From: Riptortus pedestris
Lineage: Eukaryota; Arthropoda; Insecta; Hemiptera; Alydidae
Assembly (NCBI GenBank): GCA_019009955.1
Contig: CM032233.1
Location: 126,831,001-126,895,000 of the forward strand
Length of the DNA stretch: 64,000 nt
Reading direction: 5' to 3'
Part shown: in pieces, positions 11,951 to 23,900 of the stretch
Layout: each line of letters starts with the position of its first letter
Numbering within the stretch: position 1 is the stretch's first letter
Made by a program: the position numbers and the translations under genes
Notes under the pieces: model-generated
Told to the model about the DNA's origin: nothing
Seen by the model: only the letters and a program-made list of their open reading frames with translations
The model's database searches: none

Positions 11951-13560
11951 AATATATATATATATATATATATATATCGTATAGTGTTTGTCTTTCCGGT
12001 CTATCTATATATACAGCTCTATGAGGTTGGCTGGTCTGTTTGTTTACATCTCAGTCGATTTCAGTTATAGAGATTATTAACTTGTATTGTAAATTGACTG
12101 AAAGATTTAGCATTTTGTATTTATTCACTTAACATTCAAGGTATTGTGTACCTACCTTATATGTATATTTATCTATTGTTAACGTTCGTGTGTAGTTTAC
12201 GCAGTCCTTGCGCGACGGACTTTTATTCATTATAATTTGGCCGTGAGTACAAGGTTAATAGCTGAATCCCCTTAGGGAAATTTGCTGGAATACAAATATC
12301 TCGGTTATTATTCGAGGGATAGGAAACATGTACAGAACAACATTTCTAGGAAATATAATTTGCAAAAATATGAGTCCTATACAATTTTTCGATTCAATTC
12401 GAAGGGAGATATTTTGAATTTTCGATTCCACCCCCCCCCCTCTTAACGCCCTCTCCCCCTGATCTGATTCCAGACATTAACGATCCTGATTTTTAGTTTT
12501 ACCTAAAACGCTTTAATTGGTAACGATCAAACAAAAATGTATAACATTTACACAGAAATCCATTAAGGGGGGAGGGGGCTATATGTTGTGCTCATTTCGA
12601 GTAGGGGTGGTTAGTAACATCGATTCGTTTAACGTTTATGATTAATATTTTAATGACTAATTCAGTAAAAACCTGTAACAAACAGTTAGAATGAGTTGAA
12701 TATCGGATTTGATATAAAATATATATAAATAATAGCCGTAGAGAAGCTGAACTGATGGGGGTTGGCAGTACAGTAAAGGTTTGGCTTTAGATCCTGGATT
12801 TGCACATGGCCGACTTGAGAACATTTCCACTTAGCTCCTTGTTACTTAGTGCTATATAACTAATTTTTGCGTCATATCTAGAGAATATTATGTTGTTCAA
12901 ATCCGCCTTTGTAATACAGAAGAAACTGACAGGTGAGATGTAGTTTTAAAATTGAAATAATTTAAGTTTATGGACTAGCCATAGCGTCCTCCAAACATTT
13001 TTACATGACTCACTTGTTTTGCTGCATATCTTACTGTTTCTGACTCTAAACCGCTCAATATAATACGAATAACAAAGTTTCTCTGTGTTTCTACTATTTG
13101 TATAAGTTATAATCTTCGAGTTAAGTGTACAAACTGTTCATAATTTCTATTACTGTTCGTCTACATTAGAGCATATTTCGAAGTATGATTATGTTTCATC
13201 CTAATTGAAAGTGTAATAACCACTCCATTTACCATAACTAATATTTGATATACACTTTACAATTGTGCTTCTAGTCTAGTTTTAAAACTATTTCTAAGTA
13301 ATTAATGTGGAATAGTCATTTAGATATATTAGAGTTTTTAAGCACTTGAGATGGGAATTTAGGTAGGGCGAAATTCAAAAATATAACAAACTGAATAAAA
13401 TGGTTAAAACTTTACATCTGCTAGTCAAACATTTTTTCAGCTACCGTCATCGTTAAGTTAAAAGATTTGACCAAATCTCTGAGTTTTTTGTTTAACTTTA
13501 ATTGCTCCTAAATGAAATTTCTAAAACAGATACCATTTTGAATTTTACATTTTGTGGAAT
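11951..13560. repeat. Family B fragment, then unassigned DNA
   Basis: About 12000-12620 carries family B text ('gttggctggtctgtttgtttaca', 'cgcagtccttgcgcgacggactttt') and a C tract at about 12429-12440 (inverted orientation). From about 12620 to 13560 nothing is recognised. Confidence 0.45.
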
Positions 13561-13968
13561 AGTAAAATTTATTTCACGACCCATGGGTTTTGAACAGCCC
13601 CCTTCCCACTCTCCACAGTTGAATATATATTGCATGTGTGTCCATTAATGCTAAACCAGCTACCATTTATGTTTAATTGTTACCAAACACAATATAAATG
13701 CAATTCATGTATAACTAAAAGCTTATATTTTCTTAATGGGTAAAATCACACCAAGAGTAGCGTGGATTCGAGGGCGGGCGAGAAGAAATTCAAATTCTCT
13801 GTAATTATTGAGATATTTTGAATTTATATAATAGTATATCATTTCTTAAAACAAAGCCTAATAACATGGCAATATTATTTTTGGAATTAAGTTTACAATG
13901 ATCTTATCTAGAATGAAAATGAGGTCCATCAAAAATTATGCATTAACACACATACACATGTATATGTG

Positions 13969-14015
<47 letters not shown>

Positions 14016-14533
14016 TTTATGACACTCACTTCCTCAATTTTTTATTGATTGTAATCAAACTGGATATCAGTTAAAATACATACATATATTTAGATATCTT
14101 TTAAAATTTTTTAATGGCTAAAGTTTAACTTTACATCTACCTTATCTCGAAAGAAAATAAATTGTTAAAATTTATATACTCACACACATAAATATATTAT
14201 TGTTCTTGATTACTCAATTTCTCTTTCATTGTAATCATACTGGATATCCGTTTAAAATTATGTATATATATTTTACACACAATCACACACACAACCACAT
14301 GCACTCTTCTTTTATTGTTCTCTCTTCTTCAATTTTTGTATCGGTTTAATTTTCAAGAATCTATGTATTTCATGTAAAACTAAAGGCTGAATTTTTTTAA
14401 TAACTAAAATCCAATTGAGTGGAGTGGGGGCTTAGAGCACTGGATAATCAAAGATTCGATATATCACTGTTATTTTTTTTTGTTATGTAATATTTCTATA
14501 ATTCTATCTAGTAGATGACGAAAATGAGGCCAT

Positions 14534-14619
<86 letters not shown>

Positions 14620-14842
14620 TTTATCGTTTTTGCTTCCTAATTTTCTTATCAGTTTAATTTTCGGGAATCTATATATTTCATTTAAAATTAAAGGCTGAGT
14701 TTTTTAGCAGATTTCCCTTAATGGAAATCATCTATTGAGGTCATACTCATGACCCGATTTTTGAAAAATTTCCTCAAATGTCCATCGATCCTATCTATAG
14801 GAGATGACGAAAATAAGGGCATAAACACACACACATGCATGC

Positions 14843-14892
<50 letters not shown>

Positions 14893-15170
14893 CAGCTGCG
14901 TTAATAAATGATATAATTTACTAATGACCAATATGAATATACAGTTTAAAATGGAGACATACAAAAGAGTATTTTTAATAGCTGTTATAAACATTCCTAA
15001 AACAGTTGTCACTGTTGGGCTTTGTACTACATCAAGGGAAAGGGACTTTTATTCATACATGGTTTGGAAGACAGAATACTTTCTATGATTGTGAATTATA
15101 TGGTCCAGTACATTAAAAAACAAATTACAATTACAGGTTACAGGAAATATAAAAATATTGAGGGCAGTGA
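13561..15170. repeat. Microsatellite-rich family B fragments
   Basis: TA runs lie at about 13978-14013 and 14572-14617, and CA runs at about 14535-14568 and 14848-14886. They sit between fragments with 'agatgacgaaaatgaggc' and 'gcagatttcccttaatggaaatca'. The ORF reading 'CVCVCV' on the minus strand is the CA repeat, not a gene. Confidence 0.6.
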
Positions 15171-15179
15171 AGGCTTACA

Positions 15180-16826
15180 TAACAAATAATTTTATCATTA
15201 ACAAATCCGTAGCAATGACGGGTATAAACCCTAAACACTGGGACAGGGAAATATCCTATATTTGAATAACCTAGATTTGAATTATTAAGGATAAAATATT
15301 ATCATCGATTTGAATTAATTTATCCAGGTGAGGTACCTGGTAGTGCATATTGGAATGAATTTTGGAGCATATCAATATTTCTACGCAAATTACTTGCTTC
15401 ATACCTTTTTATACGAAAAATGTATAAAACAAAAGGTTACTCTAAATAGCAAAGTAAACAACTTTTTTTATTTGCTCGTTTGCCGAAAAACAAATAAAAG
15501 ATGAAATATCGCGAATTTTTATTTCGGGCATCCCTTATAACCCCCACTCACGTTTGAATCTAAATATTTTAATATTGCTTATAATCTTGGACGAATTAAT
15601 GCTAATTCACATAACGAGTTATGTTATGTTCGGTTAAATCGTTATTGCTCCATTAAATTGTTGGTTCCAGCTTTAGATTTTAGTGTATATCTTTGTTATA
15701 CGACAAAAGTAAATATAACAAAAGTTACTCTCAATAACAAAATAAACAACTTTTGTCATGTTCATATTTGCCGAAAAACCAATAGGAAACGAAATATCGC
15801 TCTTTTTAATTTTAAGCCTCCCTTGCAACCCCCACTCCTGCTCACCCCTAGAAAAGTTTGTACTGCTTTTAATCAAGGGGGAGTTAATGCTAAATCACAC
15901 ACTGAATTTTGTTTATTTTTGTTCGTCTCAGAGAATATTCATATCCAGTGGGGGACAAAAGTATTTGCACACCCTTGTTTTCTTAAAATAGTAAATTGAA
16001 ATTTGAAAACAATTCATTTGAGTTTACCTGACAATAAGTACAATAAAAATTTGTTAAATATCAGTGAACATTCAATTTAAAGCCTTGACATAATAAAAAA
16101 AAAAAAATATTTTAAAATAACATAAACACCAGGAAAAAAGTATTTGCACACTTTCTTTTTTTTGTACATAAGTTCAAAGGTCTGTTTGTTTTCTTGTTGT
16201 TTTTTACTTCCTAGAGTATAATCTTGTTATTATTTTGTCAGTATTCGAAAATATTTCAATCGTGTAAGATGTACATAATTTTAACTGCTTAATAATGCCA
16301 AAAACAAGTGAACTGAGTGCTGCCTCTAACGAAAAAGTGATTTTATTGCGCAACCAACAAAAATTGTACAGTGAAATATCAGATTTCTTGGGTCTTCATT
16401 TTTCTAAAGTGAGATAGGCAATTAAGAGATATGAAGAATAAGATTTAACTGCAAATAACCGACTCAAAGGCTGTTCCTGGGCACTAATTGAAATCCAGAT
16501 TTCCTTGTACACTCATCAAATAGACGTTTACAAGTGCTAATTTACGCTAACAGTCTACATACAAAATATTAAATTTAAGAAAAATGAAGAAAAAGTGATG
16601 TGCAAAACTTTTTCCCCTGAGTTTTTGTAATATTTATATTTTATATGACAAAGCAAGAAATTTTTCAATTGAATTATATATGTAATAACTCCGTTTTAAA
16701 TATACTTCTTGTTTATTACGTTACACATTTTTTTTATTACCTAAATTCCTAATTTAAAAACACTTTTTCCCCCACTGTAGCCTGAAGTCTAAGTTGGGTT
16801 AGTTCTAATATACATACCAAGTTTCT
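15180..16826 (-). mobile_element. Helitron-like element H6, split by a Tc1 element
   Basis: Left part about 15180-15943 contains the usual modules ('acaaaagtaaatataacaaaagttactctcaataacaaaataaac', 'cccccactcctgctc', 'gttcgtctcagagaatattcata'). It resumes after the insertion with 'gcctgaagtctaagttgggttagt...atacataccaagttt' until about 16826, where Penelope sequence begins. Removing 15946-16777 and one TA restores the family sequence across the junction. Confidence 0.55.
15946..16777 (+). mobile_element. Tc1-type transposon, internally deleted and dead
   Basis: The left terminus reads CAGTGGGGGACAAAAGTATT and the right terminus is its imperfect inverse (AAAAACACTTTTTCCCCCACTG). TA follows on the right; the left TA appears mutated to TC. 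From 16296 a reading frame begins MPKTSELSAASNEKVILLR and continues with an 'ISDFLGLHFSKVR' stretch then 'AIKRYEE'. That is the first helix-turn-helix of a Tc1 transposase, with stops inside. The catalytic DDE part is absent, so the copy cannot move itself. Confidence 0.75.
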
Positions 16827-16830
16827 TCTT

Positions 16831-17070
16831 CTTATTCTGGACCCAATATTATATTGTATTATATATTCTACAAATTTTATTGCAAGGGTATCTAATAAAA
16901 AACATTTTTTTTTTTTTTGGTGCAAACTTTATTGAAACTGCCCTACATGTTTCGTGGTTTCTTTGCCACCTCTTCAGGGGCTATCCCTTTAAAAAAAATT
17001 ATTAATAACATTAATTTAACATATTCCTTAATAATTCTTTTGCTATATATTGTATTAGTAGGTGCCTACA
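16831..17070 (-). repeat. Penelope-like element pLTR copy 1
   Basis: The block 'ctggacccaatatta...attctacaaattttattgcaa...tttattgaaactgccctacatg...ttcaggggctatccctt...attattaataacattaatttaacatattccttaataattcttttgctata' recurs in the same orientation at 19277-19505. The Penelope RT lies between the two copies on the minus strand. This fits the terminal repeats of a Penelope-like element. Confidence 0.6.
16940..16981 (-). ncRNA. Hammerhead-ribozyme-like motif of the Penelope element
   Basis: On the minus strand a GCCC strand is followed by CTGAAGA, a 4-bp stem GTGG/CCAC, GAA, a minimal AC-AT-GT stem III, A, and then GGGC, which can pair with the first GCCC. This is the hammerhead order stem I, core, stem II, core, stem III, cleavage site. 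Very short stem III hammerheads are known from Penelope-like elements. One unpaired G between CTGAAGA and stem II departs from the consensus, so activity is doubtful. Confidence 0.45.
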
Positions 17071-17209
17071 TCTATGATATATTTATTAAATCTAATTATA
17101 AATTGCTACTTACATTTATGAAGTGCTCGTTTACCTTTTACATTTGTTGCGACTCTCTTCACAGAGGAGGTAGATGATACTGAAAGGTTCCCAAAGTAGG
17201 TTTATGTTC

Positions 17210-18730
17210 TTGAACTCCTACTAAAATAAATAAACCTTTCCTTTTTTCCTTGGCTTCACTTAAAACTATTTCACTTGAAAGACATATAGGATATCCCCAT
17301 ATCCACATTCAATGTAAAATATAATAGAACATAATGTATCTATTCATTTAATAATGAAGGGAAATTCCATAAGAGAAATCTGCTAAAATGTTATAGACTA
17401 TATGATTGAGGTATTAGATTTCTTTTTTTTTTTTTTTTTACTACCATTTTCTATTTTTTATTATGTGAATGCTCTCTTTTATTTCCGTTTAGTATTATTT
17501 CTTTCTTTATCAGTTATTTAAACTTTTGAAAATTGAAGGTGTGTTTCCTGGAGATAGAATGATCTGTCAAAGCAGTTTTTTTTTTTCATTATTGTCTATA
17601 TTTTATTTTATTTTATTGTTATATTTCAAGACTATATTACATACCCCATTACAAATTAGTTTCAGTTTTCTATATGTTTGTGGGTGATAGTTGAAAGAAT
17701 AGAACGTTTGATATTTTATTTTATCTAAGTTTTCATTTAATTGTTTTTTTACTATTTTGCAATAACATGTGAGTATTAAGTTTATTATTTTTACTTCTCT
17801 GTTTGTGATTTAAAGCTAAAAAATCTGTTATAGAGGTTTGTTGAAGCTTCTTCTTTGGGGGAATTTATCATCTGGTCGACTACATCTTCCCTCTTTCTCT
17901 TATTATTTTTATTTTTTTCTAATTTTAATTCGTTGCTTGATAGTTTTTGCTTTTTTATTGGTCTATTTTCTTCTATCTTATCTATTCTTATATCTTGTCT
18001 AATGAAATGTGTCTTTTTTCTTCTACGTACTATATCTGAAAAGAATTCGTGAGTGAATTTAAAAAAAATTGGATTAAATTCGAAATTTATTTCCACGTTT
18101 TTTAATTTGGAATAAATTATGTTTTTTTCTGCTTTTTTGATTCCACTCTCTATTACTTTGCTTGGGTAACTATTTTCTTTAAAAAAATAATCTAAGTTTA
18201 CTTTTTATCTTCAAAAAATTGTGTGGATGTTCTCTTTAATGCTGTCAAAGATCTATTATAGATCAAATTCTTTTTAAAGCTCAATGGGTGGTTAGAGTAA
18301 AAATTAATCATTCTTGTTGAATGATACATTTTGGTAAACCACTTAAAATTAATGAAATTGTCCTTGTTTTCTATTAATTCCATGTCTAAAAATCCTATTT
18401 TGCCATCCGCTTCAACCTCTTTAGTGAATTGAATATTATTATGTTTACTATTAAACTTAGCTAGTAATTTGTCAATATTTTTTTGATCTATAGATAAAAT
18501 TAAATCATCAAAATATTTGTATAAAAATTGGATATGTATTTCGCTATCTTCTATCAGTTCCATTAAAAATTGGTTCATAAAAATATTGCTTATCACTATG
18601 GAAATTTACTATGTCTTTGTCATGAATTGGTTTTAAAATATTAAATTTATCACTGAATGTTAAAAAATTCATAACCTCCTTAGGGATCTCTTTGTTTGAT
18701 TAATTAACCAACCAATTTTTATTTGTAGAA
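17210..18730 (-). pseudogene. Penelope-like reverse transcriptase and GIY-YIG remnant
   Basis: An open stretch at 18198-18596 has the Penelope RT pattern: 'YKYFDD' as the catalytic motif, then 'FNSKHNNIQFTKE', 'GKIGFLDMEL' and 'FYSNHPLSFKKN'. Upstream on the same strand 'IPKEVMNFLTFSDKFNIL' near 18650-18700 continues the RT but is broken by stops and frame changes. A second stretch at 17791-18096 is lysine-rich (KRKRED) and would be the linker towards the endonuclease. The GIY-YIG part at about 17440-17630 is deleted and full of stops, unlike the better copy at 19.76 kb. The element is dead but its family is clear. Confidence 0.75.
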
Positions 18731-19276
18731 AGTTTTTGGAGAGAGTTTATTTTCGAGGTGCAAACTTATTTTAATAAATTTTATTTATATTTTGTGTTTT
18801 GATTTTTTTATGAAAAAAAATTATTATAGTAAACATTTATTCTGTTTGTATATAAAGAGATAAGTGTATCTATGACTAATTTAATTTTGAAATCTTTTAT
18901 AGGGTTAAAGAGGATTTCATTACATTTCAGTATTTCACAATTTATTTTTTTTAAGCCTATATAACTTCTAGACATTTCTAGATCTAAAATTTTATATTTA
19001 CAATTATCAATGATTTTTACAAATTTATTATAACCAAAAACATTTTTATCAAATATATTACATAAACTTTTTGTTTTATTACGTATGAAACTAGGAAATA
19101 TTTTTTTTTCTTTTTACAATGCTTTAAAAATTCAATTCTATTCGTTAAATGTACTTTGTTTTTCACTTTATTCTTCAAGTTGAGAATTTTCTTCAAGCCT
19201 TATTCGTCAAGATTCATAATTAGAATTTCAAAATAAAACTCTTCGTCCCTCTGTTCATTTGCCATGGAGGTCATTA

Positions 19277-19505
19277 TTCTTCTTGTTCTGGACCCAATAT
19301 TATTTATATATTCTACAAATTTTATGGCAAAGGTCTCCCATAAAAAAACATTTTTTTTCTCTGTGCTAACTTTATTGAAACTACCCTACATGTTCCATGG
19401 CTTCTTTGCCAACTTTTGAGGGGATATCCCTTTTAAAAAAAAAATATAAAGAATTATTAATAACATTAATTTAACACATCCCTTAATAATTCTTTTGCTA
19501 TATCA
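19277..19505 (-). repeat. Penelope-like element pLTR copy 2
   Basis: This is a direct repeat of 16831-17070. Here the hammerhead core is decayed: the minus strand reads CTCAAAAG in place of CTGAAGAG. Confidence 0.6.
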
Positions 19506-20225
19506 CAAACAAAGAAGTAAAAATAATAAACTTAATATTCACATTTTATTGCAAAATAGTAAAAAACAATTAAAAGAAAACTTAGATAAAATAAAATTAC
19601 AACCGTTCTATTCTTTCAACTATCACCCACAAATATATTGAAAACTGAAACTAATTTGTAATGGAGTATGTAATATAGCCTGGAAATATAACAATAAAAT
19701 ATAAAACAAAATTAGTAGAATTATAGATAAAGTAACTGAATCAAAATCGAAATATAATATATATGAAATTAACTGTAACACCTGCAATGGAACTTATATT
19801 GGTGAATCCTCACAGCTGCTGAATAAAAGGTTAAAGCAACACTTAAAAAGTATAAACAATAATGAAAATAAAACTGCTTTGACGGATCATTCTATCTCCA
19901 GGAAACACACCTTCAATTTTCAAAAGTTTAAATAATTGATAAAGAAAGAAATAATACTAAACGGAAATAAAAGAGAACATTCACATAATAAAAAATAGGA
20001 AAAGGGCAGTAAACAAAAATAGTAGAAATCTAATACCCCAATCATATATTCTATAACATTTTAGCAGATTTCCCTTATGGAATTTCCCTTCATTATTAAA
20101 ATATATATACATTATGTTGTATTATATTTTACATTGAATGTGGATAGGGGGATATCCTATATGTCTTTCAAGTGAAGTCCAGGAAAAAAGGAAAGGTTTA
20201 TTTATTTTAGTAGGAGTTCAATAAC
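19506..20225 (+). pseudogene. Penelope-like 3' part with GIY-YIG endonuclease, inverted copy
   Basis: On the plus strand about 19755-19930 reads 'YEINCNTCNGTYIGES', then 'QLLNKRLKQHL' and 'LTDHSI..KHTFNF'. This is the GIY-YIG endonuclease core of Penelope-like elements, with CxxC and the YIG triad. The whole stretch is the reverse complement of about 17210-17815, except that the other copy lacks the YIG core. Together they form a long inverted repeat around the RT. Several stops follow, so it is a remnant. Confidence 0.7.
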
Positions 20226-20690
20226 ATCATATTGTGGCCAAATCAGACTTTTTTCATCTAATGATTTTTTGTGCATGCTCTGCTTAAACTTATGATGGTC
20301 CTTAGTCTTAAAAGCTTATCCAGATTAGGGATTTCATCAAATTAAAATTATAAATTGTCAATAATTATTTTTTATTTGAAAAATTATATAAATAGGAAGT
20401 ATAACAATTTATTTAATACAAAGGTAATATTTTTGCTTCAATATAATTATAATTTAAATAACGAAACAAGTACACATTGTCATAAATAATACATTTCAAA
20501 CATAATATATTCAAAATAAGTATAATATACAATTTATATAAAGTTACTACATTAAAATCTTATATACATTTTTAAAAATCAACATATAAATTACTTTCTT
20601 AGGTTATAGGAAAAATCAAGAGTTATATCAAAGTCTTAGTGGCACAATGGTGAAACTCATATTTATTTTCATAGTTTGCGTTTAGTTTAG
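20226..20690. other. AT-rich spacer downstream of the Maf-like ORF
   Basis: Nothing is recognised. The stretch is strongly A+T rich with no ORF or clear repeat. Confidence 0.4.
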
Positions 20691-20790
20691 AGAAAATATT
20701 AAGCACGGCTAGGATTCAAACTCATTTCCATCCATTATGTAAGTAGACCCACAATCACCTCTTCCACTATATCACTTACCTCCTCAGACA
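20690..20790 (-). repeat. tRNA-derived SINE-like head
   Basis: The minus strand contains TGATATAGTGGAAGAGG (box A-like) and, about 40 bases on, GTTTGAATCCTAGCC (box B-like). Spacing and order suit a tRNA-derived pol III promoter. It differs from the SINE at 3476 and 51481. No tail or target-site duplication was found. Confidence 0.45.
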
Positions 20791-20808
20791 TTCAAAACAA
20801 GAAAATGT

Positions 20809-20814
20809 TTTATT
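20809..20814 (-). terminator. Possible polyadenylation signal of the Maf-like ORF
   Basis: AATAAA lies on the minus strand about 130 bases after the stop codon at 20942-20944. Position and orientation suit the 3' end of the repeat-bearing ORF. Confidence 0.4.
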
Positions 20815-20941
20815 TAGTTAGAAGGAATACCAGTGGCAACAGGTGTTAGTACATGTTTGTCAGAAGCAGTAGAAAAACAGGATTCACTTCTTGAAAATTC
20901 CAGAGGGCTGGAACCAGAGGATTGAAGCCATTGTGTTCCAG

Positions 20942-23900
20942 TCACTTAAGTGCGGCATCAAAAATTTGTAACAGTGCGTTTTGCAGCGAATAAAATTCTT
21001 CTTTATACATGTCTCTCTCATTTATAATTTCTCTAAGTTCGTCGTCTTCCTTCTTTTTACGATTGTTTATATACATGCGATTTTTTAATGTTCTTCTCCT
21101 TTTCCTTATTTCATCAGCTTGATCCTGTGGTAGCGATCTTTTCAATATGTTGAAGTCTCTAAAACTTATTCTTTCTAATACCTCATCACTTATATGTTTT
21201 TGTGTGGGAATTAGTGATTTTGTGGAAGTCCCGGGTAGGTTCATCTGATGGTCTGGTGGTTGAGTATTCCTTTGTTGTATATTTGACAAACTCCCCTCTT
21301 TTTGGTGGTAATTGCTGGTTTGGTCGTGTGGCTGATTGAGAATTGTAACCGACTGATTCGTTGAAATGTTTCCAAATGTGTTCCCTCGAGGATTCATGAC
21401 TTGATTAGCTGGTCTGTAAGTGTTTGGCAGACCCTGCTTAATATTGTGGTCATTTCCTTCATGGTTATTTATGTAAGTTCGTCCAAAAGAAGTCCCGGAT
21501 AGGTTCATCTGATGATCTGGTGGTTGAGTATTCCTTTGTTGTATATTTGACAAACTCCCCTCTTTTTGGTGGTAATTGCTGCTTTGGTCGTGTGGCTGAT
21601 TGAGCATTGTAACCGACTTATTCGTTGAAATGTTTCCAAATGTGTTCCCTGGAGGATTCATCACTTGATTAACTGGTCTGTAAGTGTTTGGCAGGCCCTG
21701 CTTAATATTGTGGTCATTTCCTTCATAGTTATTTATGTAAGTTCGTCCAAAAGAAGTCCCGGATAGGTTCATCTGATGATCTGGTGGTTGAGTATTCCTT
21801 TGTTGTATATTTGACAAACTCCCTTCTTTTTGGTGGTAATTGCTGCTTTGGTCGTGTGGCTGATTGAGCATTGTAACCGACTTATTCGTTGAAATGTTTC
21901 CAAATGTGTTCCCTTGAGGATTCATCACTTGGTTAGCTATTCTGTAAGTGTTTGGCAGACCCTGCTTAATATTGTGGTCATTTCCTTCATGGTTATTTAT
22001 GTAAGTTCGTCCAAAAGAAGTCCCGGATAGATTCATCTGATGATCTGGTGGTTGAGTATTCCTTTGTTGTATATTTGACAAACTCCCTTCTTTTTGGTGG
22101 TAATTGCTGCTTTGGTCGTGTGGCTGATTGAGCATTGTGACTGACTGATTCATTGAAATGTTTCCAAATGTGTTCCTTTGAGGATTCATCACTTGGTTAG
22201 CTATTCTGTAAGTGTTTGGCAGACCCTGCTTAATATTGTGACCATTTCCTTCTTTCTTATTTATGTAAGTTTGTCCAAAGGAAGTCCCGGGTAGGTTCAT
22301 CTGATGATCTGGTGGTTGAGTATTCCTTTGTTGTATATATGACAAACTCCCCTCTTTTTGGTGGTAATTGCTGCTTTGGTCGTGTGGCTGATTGAGCATT
22401 GTGACTGACTGATTCATTGAAATGTTTCCAAGGGTGTTCACTGGAGGATTCATCACTTCGTTAGCTATTCTGTAAGTGTTTGGCAGGCCCTGCTTAATAT
22501 TGTGGTCATTTCCTTCATAGTTATTTATGTAAGTTCGTCCAAAAGAAGTCCCGGGTAGGTTCATCTGATGATCTGGTGGTTGAGTATTCCTTTGTTGTAT
22601 ATTTGACAAACTCCCCTCTTTTTGGTGGTAATTGCTGCTTTGGTCGTGTGGCTGATTGAGCATTGTAACCGACTTATTCGTTGAAATGTTTCCAAATGTG
22701 TTCCCTGGAGGATTCATCACTTCGTTAGTTATTCTGTAAGTGTTTGGCAGACCCTGCTTAATATTGTGGCCATTTCCTTCATAGTTATTTATGTAAGTTC
22801 GTCCAAAAGAAGTCCCGGATAGGTTCATCTGATGATCTGGTGGTTGAGTATTCCTTTGTTGTATATTTGACAAACTCCCCTCTTTTTGGTGGTAATTGCT
22901 GCTTTGGTCGTGTGGCTGATTGAGCATTGTAACCGACTTATTCGTTGAAATGTTTCCAAATGTGTTCCCTGGAGGATTCATCACTTGATTAACTGGTCTG
23001 TAAGTGTTTGGCAGGCCCTGCTTAATATTGTGGTCATTTCCTTCATAGTTATTTATGTAAGTTCGTCCAAAAGAAGTCCCGGGTAGGTTCATCTGATGAT
23101 CTGGTGGTTGAGTATTCCTTTGTTGTATATTTGACAAACTCCCCTCTTTTTGGTGGTAATTGCTGCTTTGGTCGTGTGGCTGATTGAGCATTGTAACCGA
23201 CTTATTCGTTGAAATGTTTCCAAATGTGTTCCCTGGAGGATTCATCACTTGATTAACTGGTCTGTAAGTGTTTGGCAGGCCCTGCTTAATATTGTGGTCA
23301 TTTCCTTCATAGTTATTTATGTAAGTTCGTCCAAAAGAAGTCCCGGGTAGGTTCATCTGATGATCTGGTGGTTGAGTATTCCTTTGTTGTATATTTGACA
23401 AACTCCCCTCTTTTTGGTGGTAATTGCTGCTTTGGTCGTGTGGCTGATTGAGCATTGTAACCGACTGATTCGTTGAAATGTTTCCAAATGTGTTCCCTCG
23501 AGGATTCATGACTTGGTTAGTTATTCTGTAAGTGTTTGGCAGACCCTGCTTAATATTGTGGCCATTTCCTTCTTTTTTATTTATGTAAGTTCGTCCAAAA
23601 GAAGTCCCGGTTAGGTTCATCTGATGATCTGGTGGTTGAGTATTCCTTTGTTGTATATTTGACAAACTCCCCTCTTTTTGGTGGTAATTGCTGCTTTGGT
23701 CGTGTGGCTGATTGAGCATTGTAACCGACTTATTCTTTGAAATGTTTCCAAGGGTGTTCACTGGAGGATTCATCACTTCGTTAGCTATTCTGTAAGTGTT
23801 TGGCAGACCCTGCTTAATATTATGGCCATTTCCTTCTTTTTTATTTATGTAAGTTCGTCCAAAAGAAGTCCCGGATAGGTTCATCTGATGATCTGGTGGT

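Noticed and set aside
14791..15012. ORF reading CVCVCV
   Set aside because: It is a translation of the CA repeat.
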